Of a DNA stretch of 64,000 bases, positions 26,793 through 36,194 are shown in pieces. Under the pieces are notes generated by a model. The model did not search any database, was not told the origin of the DNA, and saw only the letters and a list, made by a program, of their open reading frames with translations. The stretch lies in assembly GCA_036389035.1 (NCBI GenBank), contig DASVQQ010000011.1:372001-436000 (forward strand), given 5' to 3'. This DNA is from Jatrophihabitans sp. (lineage in GTDB: Bacteria; Actinomycetota; Actinomycetes; Mycobacteriales; Jatrophihabitantaceae). A program made the translations under genes and the position numbers. How positions within the stretch are numbered: position 1 is the first letter of the stretch; each line of letters opens with the position of its first letter.

Positions 26793-28254
26793 GGACGTCC
26801 AGGGCCGCCAGCAGCGGCTCGGTGGCCGCCTCGTCCCGGACCGCGATCCGGATCCACCCCGGGCCCAGGCCGGGAAAGGTGTCGGCCCGGCGCACCGCGA
26901 TTCCGAGCGATCGCAGCTCGGCGTGCAGGCCCGGCCACGCCGGATGCCTGGTGAGCACGAACGGCCCGGCTCCGTCAGGATGGAGCTCGAAGCCGCGCCT
27001 GGCGAGCTCGCCGGTCAGCGCCCGGCGGTGCGCGGTCACCGCGGCGGCCCGGCGGTGCGCCTCCGGCAGCGCCACCTCGGACAGGCAGGCCTGCGCGGCG
27101 GCCAGCGCGGGACTTGAGACCGCCCAGTGCGGTTGCACCGCGGCCGCGGTGGCCACCGCGCCGGCGTCACCGAGCAGGTAGCCGACCCGCAGGCCGGCCA
27201 GCGCCCAGGTCTTGGTCAGCGAGCGCACCACCACGATGCCGCTCAGGTCCTCCTGCTCGGCCAGGCTTTCCGGCTCGCCGGGAATCGAGTCCAGAAACGC
27301 CTCGTCGACGACGACCAGCCGGCCGGGCCGGCGCAGCGCGAGCAGCGCCCGCATCGGGTGCAGCGTGCCGGTCGGGTTGGTCGGGTTGCCGATCACCACC
27401 AGGCCGGCCTCGTCCGGTATCCGGTCCGGGTCCAGGGCGAACCAGTCGGCGGGGTCCAGCAGCACCCGGTCGATCCGCCAGCCGGCCGCCCGCAGGGCGA
27501 CCTCCGGCTCGGTGAACTGCGGGTGCACGATGACGGCCCGGCCGGGCGAGAACCCTTGCGCCAGCAGGGTGAACGCCTCCGAAGCACCCGCGGTCAGCAG
27601 CACCTCCGCCACCGGCCGGCGGTGCCAGGCGGCGACCGCCGCGGTCGCGGCCCGCGGATCCGGATAGCGGTCGAGTTGCCGGCAGGCCGCCGCGATCGGC
27701 TCGCTCAGCCAGTCCGGCATCGGCTCGGAGCTGACGTTGACAGCGAAGTCGAGCAGCCCACCGGACAGCTCGGCGTCGCCGTGATGGTGCAGATCAGCCA
27801 GCCAGTGCCTGGCGATCGCCACCGTGGCGCGCGGGCTGGCGGTCTTGCCGACCAGCAGCTCGACCGCCGCCGCGGGGTTGCCGGCCTGCCAGCCCGGCAG
27901 GCCGAGCAGGGCTGCCGCCTCGGCCACGCTGGGCGTCCCCAGCACCGCGTCGACCACCGGGCTGGGATGCGGCACGGCCACCCTGGCCAGCTCGGCCGCC
28001 GAGTGCAGCACCAGCGGGACGCCGAGCCGGGCGGCCAGCTCCACCAGGCCCTGCTCACGGGCCTTGCTGTCCACCGTCGCGATCGCGGTGACCGCGGCGG
28101 AGTCCAGGCCGAGCTGGTCCAGGGCGATGTCGAGCAACGCCCGGGCCTCTTCCACCGACACCCCGAAGCTGGCGCCCATGCCCGCGATCAGCATCGGCTC
28201 GGCCGTCAGGGCCTGGCTCACCGCCGCCGGACGGCGTGGCCTGATACCCCTCAC
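26764..28254 (-). CDS. cobC: CobE/CbiG-C domain fused to CobC-type threonine-phosphate decarboxylase / aminotransferase
   Basis: 496 residues. Residues ~20-125 match the CobE/CbiG C-terminal domain ('MLIAGMGASFGVSVEEARAL', 'VDSKAREQGL'). Residues ~165-496 are a class I/II PLP aminotransferase of the CobC/HisC group: 'NPTNPTG', 'VVDEAFLD', PLP lysine in 'VRSLTKTWALAGLRVGY', and C-terminal 'WIRIAV' Arg. CobC makes the aminopropanol-phosphate arm of cobalamin; CobE aids ring contraction. The start (GTG 28254) is uncertain; GTG 28221 is also possible. It is the last gene of the cobalamin operon. Confidence 0.85.
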   Translation of the reverse strand: MRGIRPRRPAAVSQALTAEPMLIAGMGASFGVSVEEARALLDIALDQLGLDSAAVTAIATVDSKAREQGLVELAARLGVPLVLHSAAELARVAVPHPSPVVDAVLGTPSVAEAAALLGLPGWQAGNPAAAVELLVGKTASPRATVAIARHWLADLHHHGDAELSGGLLDFAVNVSSEPMPDWLSEPIAAACRQLDRYPDPRAATAAVAAWHRRPVAEVLLTAGASEAFTLLAQGFSPGRAVIVHPQFTEPEVALRAAGWRIDRVLLDPADWFALDPDRIPDEAGLVVIGNPTNPTGTLHPMRALLALRRPGRLVVVDEAFLDSIPGEPESLAEQEDLSGIVVVRSLTKTWALAGLRVGYLLGDAGAVATAAAVQPHWAVSSPALAAAQACLSEVALPEAHRRAAAVTAHRRALTGELARRGFELHPDGAGPFVLTRHPAWPGLHAELRSLGIAVRRADTFPGLGPGWIRIAVRDEAATEPLLAALDVLSRVRRAGP

Positions 28255-28260
28255 CGGACG

Positions 28261-28320
28261 GCCTTCACGGTCTGAGGCCCTTCACGGTCTGAGGCCCTTC
28301 ACGGTCTGAGCCCTTCACCG
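28261..28320. repeat. 17-bp tandem repeat, ~3.5 copies, between cobB and cobC
   Basis: Units gcccttcacggtctgag at 28277 and 28294 are identical, with a 16-bp copy before and a partial copy after that contains the cobB stop. On the coding strand each unit carries GTGAAGGG, which resembles a ribosome binding site next to a start codon. Confidence 0.9.
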
Positions 28321-29673
28321 GCAGGCCTCGACGAAGCGCTGGGCGGCTGAAGGCTGGCCGGCCCAATGGGTGTGCAGGTAGGAGGCGTGAACGCCGGCCG
28401 AGCTGAAACCCTGCCGGGCGCCGCCCTGGTCACCGGCGTAGCGCCAGGCGGCCACCTCGCCGTGCGCCGGGTCGGTGACGGTGCGGTGGAACTCGTGGCC
28501 GTGCACCCGCTCGCCGGCCCGGGCCACGGCCGAGTCGGCCTCGGCCACCGCCTCCCGGTAGCCCAGTGTCAGCTTGGCGGTCATCCGGGCCCGGGCCTGG
28601 ATCCGGCCCACCATCGGCTTGCCGTCCAGCTCGGCAGCCAGGTACAGCAGGCCGGCGCACTCAGCGGCGATCGGCCCGTCGAAGGCGGCCAGGTCGGCGC
28701 GCAGGCCGGCGTTGTCCGACAGCGCCTCGGCGTGCACCTGCGGAAAACCGCCGCCGATCACCACGCCCCGGCTGCCGCTGGGCAGCGCGGCGTCGCGGGT
28801 CGGGTCGAAGGGCAGCACCTCGGCGCCGGCCGCGGTCAGCAACTCGGTGGTCTCGGCGTAGCTGAAGGTGAAAGCGGGCCCGGCGGCCACCGCGATCGGC
28901 ACCCCGTCGCCGACCCGCTCGACCTCGGCGACCGGGTCCCAGGCGGGCGCGGTCAGCTCCGGCGCCGACTCGGCGATGGCCCGCACCGCCGCCAGGTCCA
29001 GGCTCACCTCGATCAACTCGGCCAGCGCGGTCACCGTCCGCTGCGCTTCGTCGTGCCGTTCGGCGGCCGGGATCAGGCCCAGGTGCCGGGACGGGGTGAC
29101 CACCGCCGCCGACCGGCCGATCGAGCCCACCACCGGCACCCCGACCTCCTCCAGAGCCTGGCGCAGCAGCAGCTCGTGCCGGTCACTGCCGACCCGGTTC
29201 AGGATCACCCCGGCGATCCGGATGCCCTTGTCGAACAACTGCATTCCGAGCACCAGGGCCGCCGCGGACCGGCCCTGCGCGGTGGTGTCGAGCACCAGCA
29301 GCACCGGCGAGCCGGTGAGCCGGGCGATGTGGGCGGTGGAGGCGAAACCGCCCCGGCCGACCGCGCCGTCGTGCAGTCCCATCACGCCCTCGATCACGGC
29401 GATGTCGGCCGGCCGCGGGGTCATCGCCCCATGCCTGAGCAACGGCGCTATCCGGTCCTCACCGACCAGCCAGGCGTCCAGGTTGCGTCCCACCCGGCCG
29501 GCGGCCAGGGAGTGGTAGCCGGGATCGATGTAGTCCGGGCCGATCTTGTGGCAGCTGACCTCCAGCCCCTGCCTGCGGAAGGCGGCCAGCAGCCCGGTGG
29601 CCACCATGGTCTTGCCGGTGCCACTGGCCGGAGCGGCGATCACCAGCCGGGGCAAGTTCAGTGGCTGGCTCAC
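28315..29673 (-). CDS. cobB: Cobyrinate/hydrogenobyrinate a,c-diamide synthase
   Basis: 452 residues from GTG 29673, which overlaps the cobO stop as GTGA. The P-loop is 'APASGTGKTMVATGLL', 'KIGPDYIDPGYH' is the family signature, and the C-terminal class I glutaminase-like domain has its Cys in 'AAECAGLLYL'. It amidates the a and c carboxylates of (hydrogeno)cobyrinic acid using glutamine and ATP. Confidence 0.93.
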   Translation of the reverse strand: MSQPLNLPRLVIAAPASGTGKTMVATGLLAAFRRQGLEVSCHKIGPDYIDPGYHSLAAGRVGRNLDAWLVGEDRIAPLLRHGAMTPRPADIAVIEGVMGLHDGAVGRGGFASTAHIARLTGSPVLLVLDTTAQGRSAAALVLGMQLFDKGIRIAGVILNRVGSDRHELLLRQALEEVGVPVVGSIGRSAAVVTPSRHLGLIPAAERHDEAQRTVTALAELIEVSLDLAAVRAIAESAPELTAPAWDPVAEVERVGDGVPIAVAAGPAFTFSYAETTELLTAAGAEVLPFDPTRDAALPSGSRGVVIGGGFPQVHAEALSDNAGLRADLAAFDGPIAAECAGLLYLAAELDGKPMVGRIQARARMTAKLTLGYREAVAEADSAVARAGERVHGHEFHRTVTDPAHGEVAAWRYAGDQGGARQGFSSAGVHASYLHTHWAGQPSAAQRFVEACR

Positions 29674-30284
29674 CACTCGATACCCCGCTGCCCCTTCTGG
29701 CCGGCGTCCATCGGATGCTTCACCTTCGTCATCTCGGTCACCAGGTCGGCGTAGTCGAGCAGCGCCGGCGCGGCGTCGCGGCCGGTGATCACCACGTGCT
29801 GCGAGCCGGGCCGGGCCGCCAGGGTGGCCACCACCTCGTCGGGGTCCACCCAGCCCCACTTCATCGGGTAGGTGAACTCATCCAGGACGTAGAACCGGTA
29901 GCTCTCGGCGGCCAGGTCCCGCTGGATCTGACGCCAGCCCTCCTGGGCGTCGGCGGCGTGGTCGGCCTCGGTGCCGGGGCGCTGGATCCAGGACCAGCCC
30001 TCCCCCATCTTGTGCCAGGCCACCGGCGCGCCCTGACCGGTGCTCTGGTGGACGGCGTTCAGCGCGGCGAAAGCCGACTCCTCGCCGACCCGCCACTTGG
30101 CGCTCTTGACGAATTGGAACACCCCGACGCTCATGCCGGCGTTCCAGGCCCGCAGCGCCATCCCGAACGCGGCGGTCGACTTACCCTTCATCGACCCGGT
30201 GTGCACCATGGTCAGCGGCCGGTTGCGCCGCTGCCGGGTGGTCAGGCCGTCCTGCGGAACGGATTCGGGTTTCCCTTGCGGCAT
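29670..30284 (-). CDS. cobO: Cob(I)yrinic acid a,c-diamide adenosyltransferase
   Basis: 204 residues from ATG 30284, overlapping the chelatase stop (ATGA). The P-loop-like 'HTGSMKGKSTAAFGMALRA' at the N-terminus and 'YVLDEFTYPMKWGW' are hallmarks of the CobA/CobO family. It transfers the 5'-deoxyadenosyl group from ATP to the cobalt of the corrin. Confidence 0.93.
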   Translation of the reverse strand: MPQGKPESVPQDGLTTRQRRNRPLTMVHTGSMKGKSTAAFGMALRAWNAGMSVGVFQFVKSAKWRVGEESAFAALNAVHQSTGQGAPVAWHKMGEGWSWIQRPGTEADHAADAQEGWRQIQRDLAAESYRFYVLDEFTYPMKWGWVDPDEVVATLAARPGSQHVVITGRDAAPALLDYADLVTEMTKVKHPMDAGQKGQRGIEW

Positions 30285-32512
30285 CAGGCGGCCTGCCAAT
30301 CGTTGACGAGAGTGGTGAGCGGTTCGCTGGTGACCTCGGCCAGCGGCAGGTACTGCGCGTGCAGGTCATAGGCCAGCCGTTGCGCCAGGCCGAGGCGGAC
30401 CAGTCCTCGCTCGCAATCGATGACGACCATGTCGTGATTGTGCAAGCCGGCTCCGGCGCGGGCCGCGGCCCGGGTGTCGGCCCGGCCGTCGGTGATCAGC
30501 ACGATCAGCGGCCGGCGCAGCGGATCGCGCAGCAACTCGGTGCGCACCACCTGCGCCGCCTTGGCCACGCCGGCCGCCAGCGGGGTGCGCCCGCCGGTGG
30601 CCAAGTCATCCAGCCGCCGGGCAGCGTGGGACACCGACCCGGTCGGCGGCAGCACCAGCTCGGCGCCCTTGTCTCGAAAGGTGATCAGGCCGACCTTGTC
30701 ACGGCGCTGGTAGGCATCCAGCAGCAGCGACAGAATCGCCGCCTTCACCTCGCTCATCCGCGCTCGGGCCGCCATTGACGCGCTGGCGTCGACCACGAAC
30801 AGCACCAGGTTGCCCTCCTTGCCGCGCTGGTCGGCGCGCCTGAGGTCCTGGCCGGTCAGCCTGAGCGGGCCGCCGTCATAGGAGCTGCGACCCCGATCCT
30901 TCTGGTGCGGGGCGGCGGCGGCCACCGTCGCCCGCAGGTGGATCGGGCCTGCCTGGCTGCCGGGCGGCAGGGCGCGCACGGTCCGGCCACGGCCGGTGCG
31001 GGCGGCGGCCCGGCGGCCGGGGGTGGCCAGTGACCCGCCACTGCCGCGCAACACCTTCGCCCGGCCGGCCTTGCCGGTGGCGGCGGTGCTCGCCTGTCCT
31101 GCGTTGCCGGCCTGCTGGTCGGTGTCCGGCGCCTCGGCCCGCTCTCCGGCGGTTCGCTGCGGTTCCGGACTGCCTTGCGGTTCCGGACTGCCTTGCGGTT
31201 CCTGATGGTCCTGTGCTGGCGGGCTGTTCCGCGCGTCCGCGCTGCCGTCCTGCGCCGCGTCGGGATCTTCGGGTGGCGCGCCGCCGTCCGGACCGGGATC
31301 GGGCTCCGGCGGTTCCGGCTCGGTGTCGCGGGCGCGTTCCAGCGCCTCGTCCAGGGCGTCGGCGTCCATGCCGGGCTGGTCGAAGGGGTTGCGCCGGCGG
31401 CGGTGCGGCAGTGCCAGCAGCGCAGCGGCCCGGACGTCGGCTTCGAGAACCTCGGTGCGGCCGTGCCAGGCGGCGTGCGCGGCGGCGGTCCGGGCGGTGA
31501 CGATGTCGGCGCGCATCCCGTCGACGTCGAAGGCCGCGCACACCTCGGCGATCTGGCGCAACGCCGCGTCGCCGAGCACCACGTCGGGCAGCAGCTTGCG
31601 GGCCGCGACGATCTGGGCTGCCAGCTCGGCCTCGGCTTTCGCCCATCGCCGCGCGAAGCCGGCCGGGTCGGCGTCGGCGTCCAGCCGGCGACGGACCACG
31701 TCGACCCGGACCGCGGGATCGCGGCTGGCCGAGACGTCGACCGTCAGGCCGAACCGGTCCAGCAGCTGTGGCCGCAGCTCGCCCTCCTCCGGATTCATCG
31801 ATCCGATAAGGACGAACCGGGCCGGATGGCTGACCGAGACGGCGTCTCGCTCGACGTGGTTGCGGCCCATCGCCGCGGCGTCGAGCAGCACGTCCACCAG
31901 GTGGTCGGCCAGCAGGTTGACCTCGTCGACGTAGAGGATGCCCCGGTGCGCGGTGGCCAGCAGTCCCGGCTCGAAGGCCCGGACGCCGTGCGCCAGCGCC
32001 CGTTCCAGGTCCAGCGAGCCGACCACCCGGTCCTCGGACGCGCCGACCGGCAGCTCCACCAGCCGGGCCGGCACCGTGACGGATTCGACGGCGGCGTGCG
32101 GGTCGGCGGCCTGCGGGTCGGCGGTGTGCGGGTCGGCGGTGTGCGGGCCGTCCGGGCAGTGCGGTTCCGGCGCGGCCGGGTCGCAGCCGAACCGGCAGCC
32201 GGCGACCACGTCGATGGCTGGCAGCAGCGCGGCCAGGCCGCGGACCGCCGTCGACTTGGCGGTGCCCTTCTCGCCGCGCACCAGCACGCCGCCGATGGCC
32301 GGTGACACCGCGTTGAGCAGCAGCGCCAGCCGCATCTCCTCCGCGCCCAGCACCGCCGAGAACGGGTAGCCGGTGTCCAGATAGCCCTTGTTCATATAGC
32401 CCTTGTCGTTGATCGTCTTGGCGTCGGAAGTCTTGTCGGTGATGGTCGTGGCGTCGGAAGTCTTGCCGGTGATGGTCGTGGCGTCAGGAGTGTCGCCAGA
32501 AGTGATTGTCAT
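30284..32512 (-). CDS. Magnesium/cobalt chelatase-type protein, AAA+ ATPase plus vWA domain (ChlI-ChlD fusion)
   Basis: 742 residues from ATG 32512, overlapping the cobQ stop by 4 nt. AAA+ module: Walker A '[16 protein letters not shown]' and '[16 protein letters not shown]' as Walker B. A long Pro/Glu/Gln-rich acidic linker follows (~420-530), then a vWA domain with MIDAS 'VVDASASM' and 'VLITDGRAD'. In this operon it is probably the ATPase/motor part of cobalt insertion. The N-terminal ~40 residues are three 10-residue repeats (TITDKTSDA type) not found in the family. A free CobN is not in the window. Confidence 0.85.
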   Translation of the reverse strand: MTITSGDTPDATTITGKTSDATTITDKTSDAKTINDKGYMNKGYLDTGYPFSAVLGAEEMRLALLLNAVSPAIGGVLVRGEKGTAKSTAVRGLAALLPAIDVVAGCRFGCDPAAPEPHCPDGPHTADPHTADPQAADPHAAVESVTVPARLVELPVGASEDRVVGSLDLERALAHGVRAFEPGLLATAHRGILYVDEVNLLADHLVDVLLDAAAMGRNHVERDAVSVSHPARFVLIGSMNPEEGELRPQLLDRFGLTVDVSASRDPAVRVDVVRRRLDADADPAGFARRWAKAEAELAAQIVAARKLLPDVVLGDAALRQIAEVCAAFDVDGMRADIVTARTAAAHAAWHGRTEVLEADVRAAALLALPHRRRRNPFDQPGMDADALDEALERARDTEPEPPEPDPGPDGGAPPEDPDAAQDGSADARNSPPAQDHQEPQGSPEPQGSPEPQRTAGERAEAPDTDQQAGNAGQASTAATGKAGRAKVLRGSGGSLATPGRRAAARTGRGRTVRALPPGSQAGPIHLRATVAAAAPHQKDRGRSSYDGGPLRLTGQDLRRADQRGKEGNLVLFVVDASASMAARARMSEVKAAILSLLLDAYQRRDKVGLITFRDKGAELVLPPTGSVSHAARRLDDLATGGRTPLAAGVAKAAQVVRTELLRDPLRRPLIVLITDGRADTRAAARAGAGLHNHDMVVIDCERGLVRLGLAQRLAYDLHAQYLPLAEVTSEPLTTLVNDWQAA
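32094..32150. repeat. 15-bp tandem repeat, ~4 copies, inside the chelatase gene
   Basis: Units of gtgcgggtcggcggt (one variant with ctgcgggtcggcggc) code for [10 protein letters not shown]-type pentapeptides in an insert after the Walker A region. Confidence 0.8.
32402..32491. repeat. 30-bp tandem repeat, 3 copies, at the 5' end of the chelatase gene
   Basis: Three consecutive 30-bp units starting cttgtcggtgatggtcgtgg, coding for the decapeptide repeats [10 protein letters not shown] / [10 protein letters not shown] / [10 protein letters not shown] directly after the start codon. Confidence 0.9.
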
Positions 32513-34065
32513 GGCTTCGGTGCTCCTGGGGGCAGAAACGGCAGGCCGGACGGCGGACCGGCGGTGATCAGGTCGGTCAACGCCTCGATGTCCAGGCCGG
32601 CCTCGACGGCGTCGGCCAGCCGGTCCAGCTGGCGGGCCCGGCCGGCGGCGATCTCGGTGTCCGGCGCGGCGGTGAAGTCGCGGCCGGTGACGGCGGCGAT
32701 CCTGGTGAGGAACCGGCGGCGGAACTCGTCGCTGTCGAAGGCGCCGTGCCACATGGTGCCCCAGACCGAGCCCACCCGGTAGCCGTCCAAGAAGGGTTCG
32801 CACGGCTCGGCATTGCTTGGGTCGGCGTTGCTTGGGTCGTCACCGCCCCGGTTGTCGCCGTCCGGCAGCAGCGTGGTGCGGCCGTGATGGATCTCGTAGC
32901 CGGTGCTGACAGCCGCCCCGAACGCCTCGCCGGTGGGCCGGCCGAGGATCTTGTCCTGCTGAAAGCGCACCGTCACCGGCAGCAGCCCGAGCCCCGGCAC
33001 CGTGCCCGCGCCGGACTCGACGTCATCGACGATGGCCCGGGCCAGCATCTGGTAGCCGCCGCAGATGCCGAGCACCGGAGCGCCCTGCCCGGCGCGCTCG
33101 GCCAGCGCGGCGGCCAGGCCCTGCTCGCGCAGCCAGGCCAGGTCGGCGACGGTGGCCCGGCTGCCCGGCAGCACCGCCAGGTCGGCGGCGGCGACCTCGG
33201 TCGGCGAGGCGGTCCAGCGCACCGTCACGCCCGGCTCGGCGCCGAGCGCGTCCACGTCGGTGGAGTTCGAGGTCCGGGGCAGCCTGATCGCGGCCACCGT
33301 CAGCCGGTCGGCGCCGGTCGGCGGGCCGCCATCCAGGGCCGGCGGGGTGGACAGGGAGTCCTCGGCGTCCAACCGCAGGTCGGGCAGCCACGGCAGCACC
33401 CCGAACACCGGACGCCCGGTCAGCTGCTTCAACATGTCCAGCCCCGGCGCCAGCAGCCGGTCGTCGCCGCGGAACTTGTTCACCACGAAGCCGGCGATCA
33501 GGGACTGGTCGCGCTCGCTGAGCAGCGCCACGGTGCCGTAGAGCGCGGCGAACACGCCGCCCCGGTCGATGTCGCCGACCACCAGGGTGGGCAGCTCGCG
33601 CTGGTCGGCCAGCCACATGTTGGCCAGGTCGCTCTCGCGCAGGTTGACCTCGGCCGGGCTGCCGGCGCCCTCGCAGATCACCACGTCATAGCGCTGGCGC
33701 AGCTCGTCATAGCTGGCCAGCACCTCCTTGCGCAGCGCGGACTTGAACTGCCGGTAGTCCAGCGCGCTGGCCTCGGCGTAGGGGCGGCCGTGCAGCAGCA
33801 CGTGCGAGCGCCGGTCGCTGCCCGGCTTGAGCAGCACCGGGTTCATCAGCACGCTGGCCTCGATGCCGCAGGCCTCGGCTTGCAGCGCCTGGGCGCGGCC
33901 GATCTCGCCGCCGTCGGCCGCGACAGCGGAGTTGTTGGACATGTTCTGGGCCTTGAACGGGGCCACCGAGACGCCGCGCCGGGCCAGCAACCGGCACAGG
34001 CCGGCGGTGAGCAGGCTCTTGCCCGCGTCCGAACTGGCTCCGGCGACCAGCAGCGAGCCCTTCAC
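32509..34065 (-). CDS. cobQ: Cobyric acid synthase
   Basis: 518 residues from GTG 34065, overlapping the cobD stop (GTGA). The P-loop is '[18 protein letters not shown]', followed by '[12 protein letters not shown]', typical of CobQ. The C-terminal glutaminase domain has its Cys in '[13 protein letters not shown]' and ends with '[14 protein letters not shown]'. It performs four amidations (b, d, e, g) on adenosylcobyrinic acid a,c-diamide. Confidence 0.94.
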   Translation of the reverse strand: MKGSLLVAGASSDAGKSLLTAGLCRLLARRGVSVAPFKAQNMSNNSAVAADGGEIGRAQALQAEACGIEASVLMNPVLLKPGSDRRSHVLLHGRPYAEASALDYRQFKSALRKEVLASYDELRQRYDVVICEGAGSPAEVNLRESDLANMWLADQRELPTLVVGDIDRGGVFAALYGTVALLSERDQSLIAGFVVNKFRGDDRLLAPGLDMLKQLTGRPVFGVLPWLPDLRLDAEDSLSTPPALDGGPPTGADRLTVAAIRLPRTSNSTDVDALGAEPGVTVRWTASPTEVAAADLAVLPGSRATVADLAWLREQGLAAALAERAGQGAPVLGICGGYQMLARAIVDDVESGAGTVPGLGLLPVTVRFQQDKILGRPTGEAFGAAVSTGYEIHHGRTTLLPDGDNRGGDDPSNADPSNAEPCEPFLDGYRVGSVWGTMWHGAFDSDEFRRRFLTRIAAVTGRDFTAAPDTEIAAGRARQLDRLADAVEAGLDIEALTDLITAGPPSGLPFLPPGAPKP

Positions 34066-35024
34066 GCCGGCCTGCCTTTGCAGGTGGCTCTGTCGCGCAG
34101 GAGCAGCGCGGTGACCAGCACCGCCAGGGTGGCGTACTGGGTCAGGTGGCTGAGTTTCGTCGCTCGCGGGATGTCGTGCGGTTCCGGCGCCCGGCCGGCG
34201 CCGAGGAGCGGACGGTGCTCGGTGTGGCTGGGGTAGCTGGTCGGGCCGCCGAGGGCCAGCCCGAGCGCGCCGGCCGCCGCGGCCTCGCACTGGCCGGCGT
34301 TGGGGCTGGGGTGGCCGCCCGCGTCACGGTTCCAAGCGCGGTAGGCCCGGGCGGGTGAGCCGCCGACCTGGCCGGCCAGCGCGACGGTCAGCGCGGCGGT
34401 GAGTCGTGAGGGTAAGAGGTTGGCGAGGTCGTCCAGCCGGGCAGCGGCGGTGCCGAACCGGGCGTAGCGGGGCGAGCGGTGCCCGACCATGGCGTCCAGG
34501 GTGTTGACGGCGCGGTAGCCGAGCAGGCCGGGCAGGCCGGCGACGGCGCCCCAGAACAGCGGCGCGGTGACCGAGTCGGAGGTGTTCTCGGCGACCGACT
34601 CGACGGTGGCTCGGGCCAGGCCCTTGCTGTCCAGCTGCGCGGGGTCACGGCCGCACAGGCTGGGGATCAGGGCCCGGGCGGCTTCGGTGTCGTCGCGGTT
34701 CAGCGCGGTGGCCAGGTCAGCGGCGATCCGGCGCAGGCTGCGGCCGCCGATCACGGTCCAGGTGGCGGCGGCGATGGCGACGGTCCTGGCGGTGGGGTGC
34801 TGGGCGGCGCGCCGCTCGACCAGGGCCGCGGCGGCGGTCACCGGCAGCACGCAGGCCAGCGCGTAGGTCGCGCCGGCGAGGCGGTCGTCGCGGTAGATCC
34901 TGCGCTCCAGGGCGGCGGCGGCGGCGCCGAAGCCGGCCACCGGATGCCCGCCCCGGGGGTCGCCGAGCAGCTCATCGGCCAGCACGCCGAGGACCAGGCC
35001 GACTGCGACCGGAAATCGGGACAT
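34062..35024 (-). CDS. cobD: Adenosylcobinamide-phosphate synthase (CobD/CbiB)
   Basis: 320 residues, a hydrophobic integral membrane protein. It opens with '[24 protein letters not shown]', the conserved CbiB N-terminus, and contains '[20 protein letters not shown]', the family signature. It attaches the aminopropanol arm to cobyric acid. First gene of the operon, about 75 bases downstream of the cobalamin riboswitch. Confidence 0.93.
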   Translation of the reverse strand: MSRFPVAVGLVLGVLADELLGDPRGGHPVAGFGAAAAALERRIYRDDRLAGATYALACVLPVTAAAALVERRAAQHPTARTVAIAAATWTVIGGRSLRRIAADLATALNRDDTEAARALIPSLCGRDPAQLDSKGLARATVESVAENTSDSVTAPLFWGAVAGLPGLLGYRAVNTLDAMVGHRSPRYARFGTAAARLDDLANLLPSRLTAALTVALAGQVGGSPARAYRAWNRDAGGHPSPNAGQCEAAAAGALGLALGGPTSYPSHTEHRPLLGAGRAPEPHDIPRATKLSHLTQYATLAVLVTALLLRDRATCKGRPA

Positions 35025-35099
35025 CTAGGGTGAGAGCGCGCGTTGTCGGATGGCTCGGGCTGGCGTCATTCAAACCTCCGTCGGGTGTCCACGCCCTGG

Positions 35100-35285
35100 G
35101 GCTACTGCCGACGACCGAAGTATCCTGGCTCCCGAATCTGCCAGGCCTACGGCCCAGCGCGCTCGCCCCATCTTCCAGCCGCGAGGCCGTGATGTAGCGG
35201 GGTCCGCTCATCGGTGACAGTGGCGGGACCGCGCCGGATTCGCACCGGACTTCCTTCACTGTCGTCGTTGCCGCCCACCCAACCA
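35100..35285 (-). promoter_or_regulatory. Cobalamin riboswitch
   Basis: Read on the minus strand, the conserved core GGAAGTCCGGTGCGAATCCGG (35234-35254) is followed by CGCGGTCCCGCCACTGT, and the B12-box-like GAGCCAGGATACTTCGG lies at 35116-35132. Order and spacing fit the cobalamin riboswitch. It sits in the leader of the cobD operon, so the whole set should be shut down when cobalamin is plentiful. The ends are approximate. Confidence 0.9.
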
Positions 35286-35416
35286 CAGGGGGTCGGACCG
35301 GTCAACGTGAGGTCGCTGGGGTGCCTGGGCAGGGTCGCCGCCGGATTTCGAGCGGTCCAACGGGCTCTGCTAAGGTTCTCTCTCGTGCCCACCGGCCAGG
35401 GGGCACGATGTTGTAG

Positions 35417-35489
<73 letters not shown>

Positions 35490-35609
35490 CAACGTAGTGG
35501 ATCCCGACATCATGCTGTGCGCTTCGGCGCGGACTGACCCACCGAAGCAAAGGGCTATCGGTCCGCAAGACATATTCGGCAGGCCTGCCAGCCCAGTACG
35601 CTGCTGGGC

Positions 35610-35966
35610 ATGGCCGACGTCACGATCTTGCACAACACCGCCTGCTCGACGTCGAAACATGCGTTGGCCGAAGCCGACAACACCGCAACCGCCGCCGAGG
35701 TCGTGCACTACCTCAAGACGCCACTCGACCGCGCCGCGCTGTTGGCCCTGATCGGCAAGTTAGAGGATCCGCCGGCGGACCTGGTTCGCAAGGACCCTCA
35801 CTTCGCTCAGCTCGGCCTCGACGCCGATGACTTCGTCACGCCCGAGGCGGTGGCCGACCTTCTTGTCGAGCATCCGCGCCTGATGCAGCGCCCGGTGCTG
35901 ATCAAGGGCGAGCGCGCCATCATCGGCCGCCCCAAGGACCGTGTTCGCCCCTTCCTGGAGCCCTAG
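35610..35966 (+). CDS. arsC: ArsC/Spx-family arsenate reductase-like protein
   Basis: 118 residues, thioredoxin-like. 'TILHNTACSTSKHAL' carries the single active-site Cys of the glutaredoxin-linked ArsC family, 'RKDPHFAQLGL' the middle block and 'RPVLIKGERAIIGRP' the conserved Arg-Pro and Gly-Arg-Pro. Likely reduces arsenate in the cytoplasm; YfgD-like paralogues of unknown substrate are the alternative. No ars regulator or pump is adjacent. Confidence 0.85.
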   Translation: MADVTILHNTACSTSKHALAEADNTATAAEVVHYLKTPLDRAALLALIGKLEDPPADLVRKDPHFAQLGLDADDFVTPEAVADLLVEHPRLMQRPVLIKGERAIIGRPKDRVRPFLEP

Positions 35967-36194
35967 CGGGCAGGCAGGCCGACGTCCCCGCTCGCCCTCC
36001 TACGCATTCTTGCCGCGGACAGCGCTCGTCGATCTCGGGCAGGCGCTTCGTTCGAGGTAGCAGCGAGGATCACGCCCCATGGGCGCTCCTGCATCCGCAT
36101 CAACGACTCACGACACGAGCGACTCAGATGATCACCGATGAGCTGCGAATCCCGCTCTCAACTTCGAAGAGCCAAAATGGCGACAGCGGCGACG

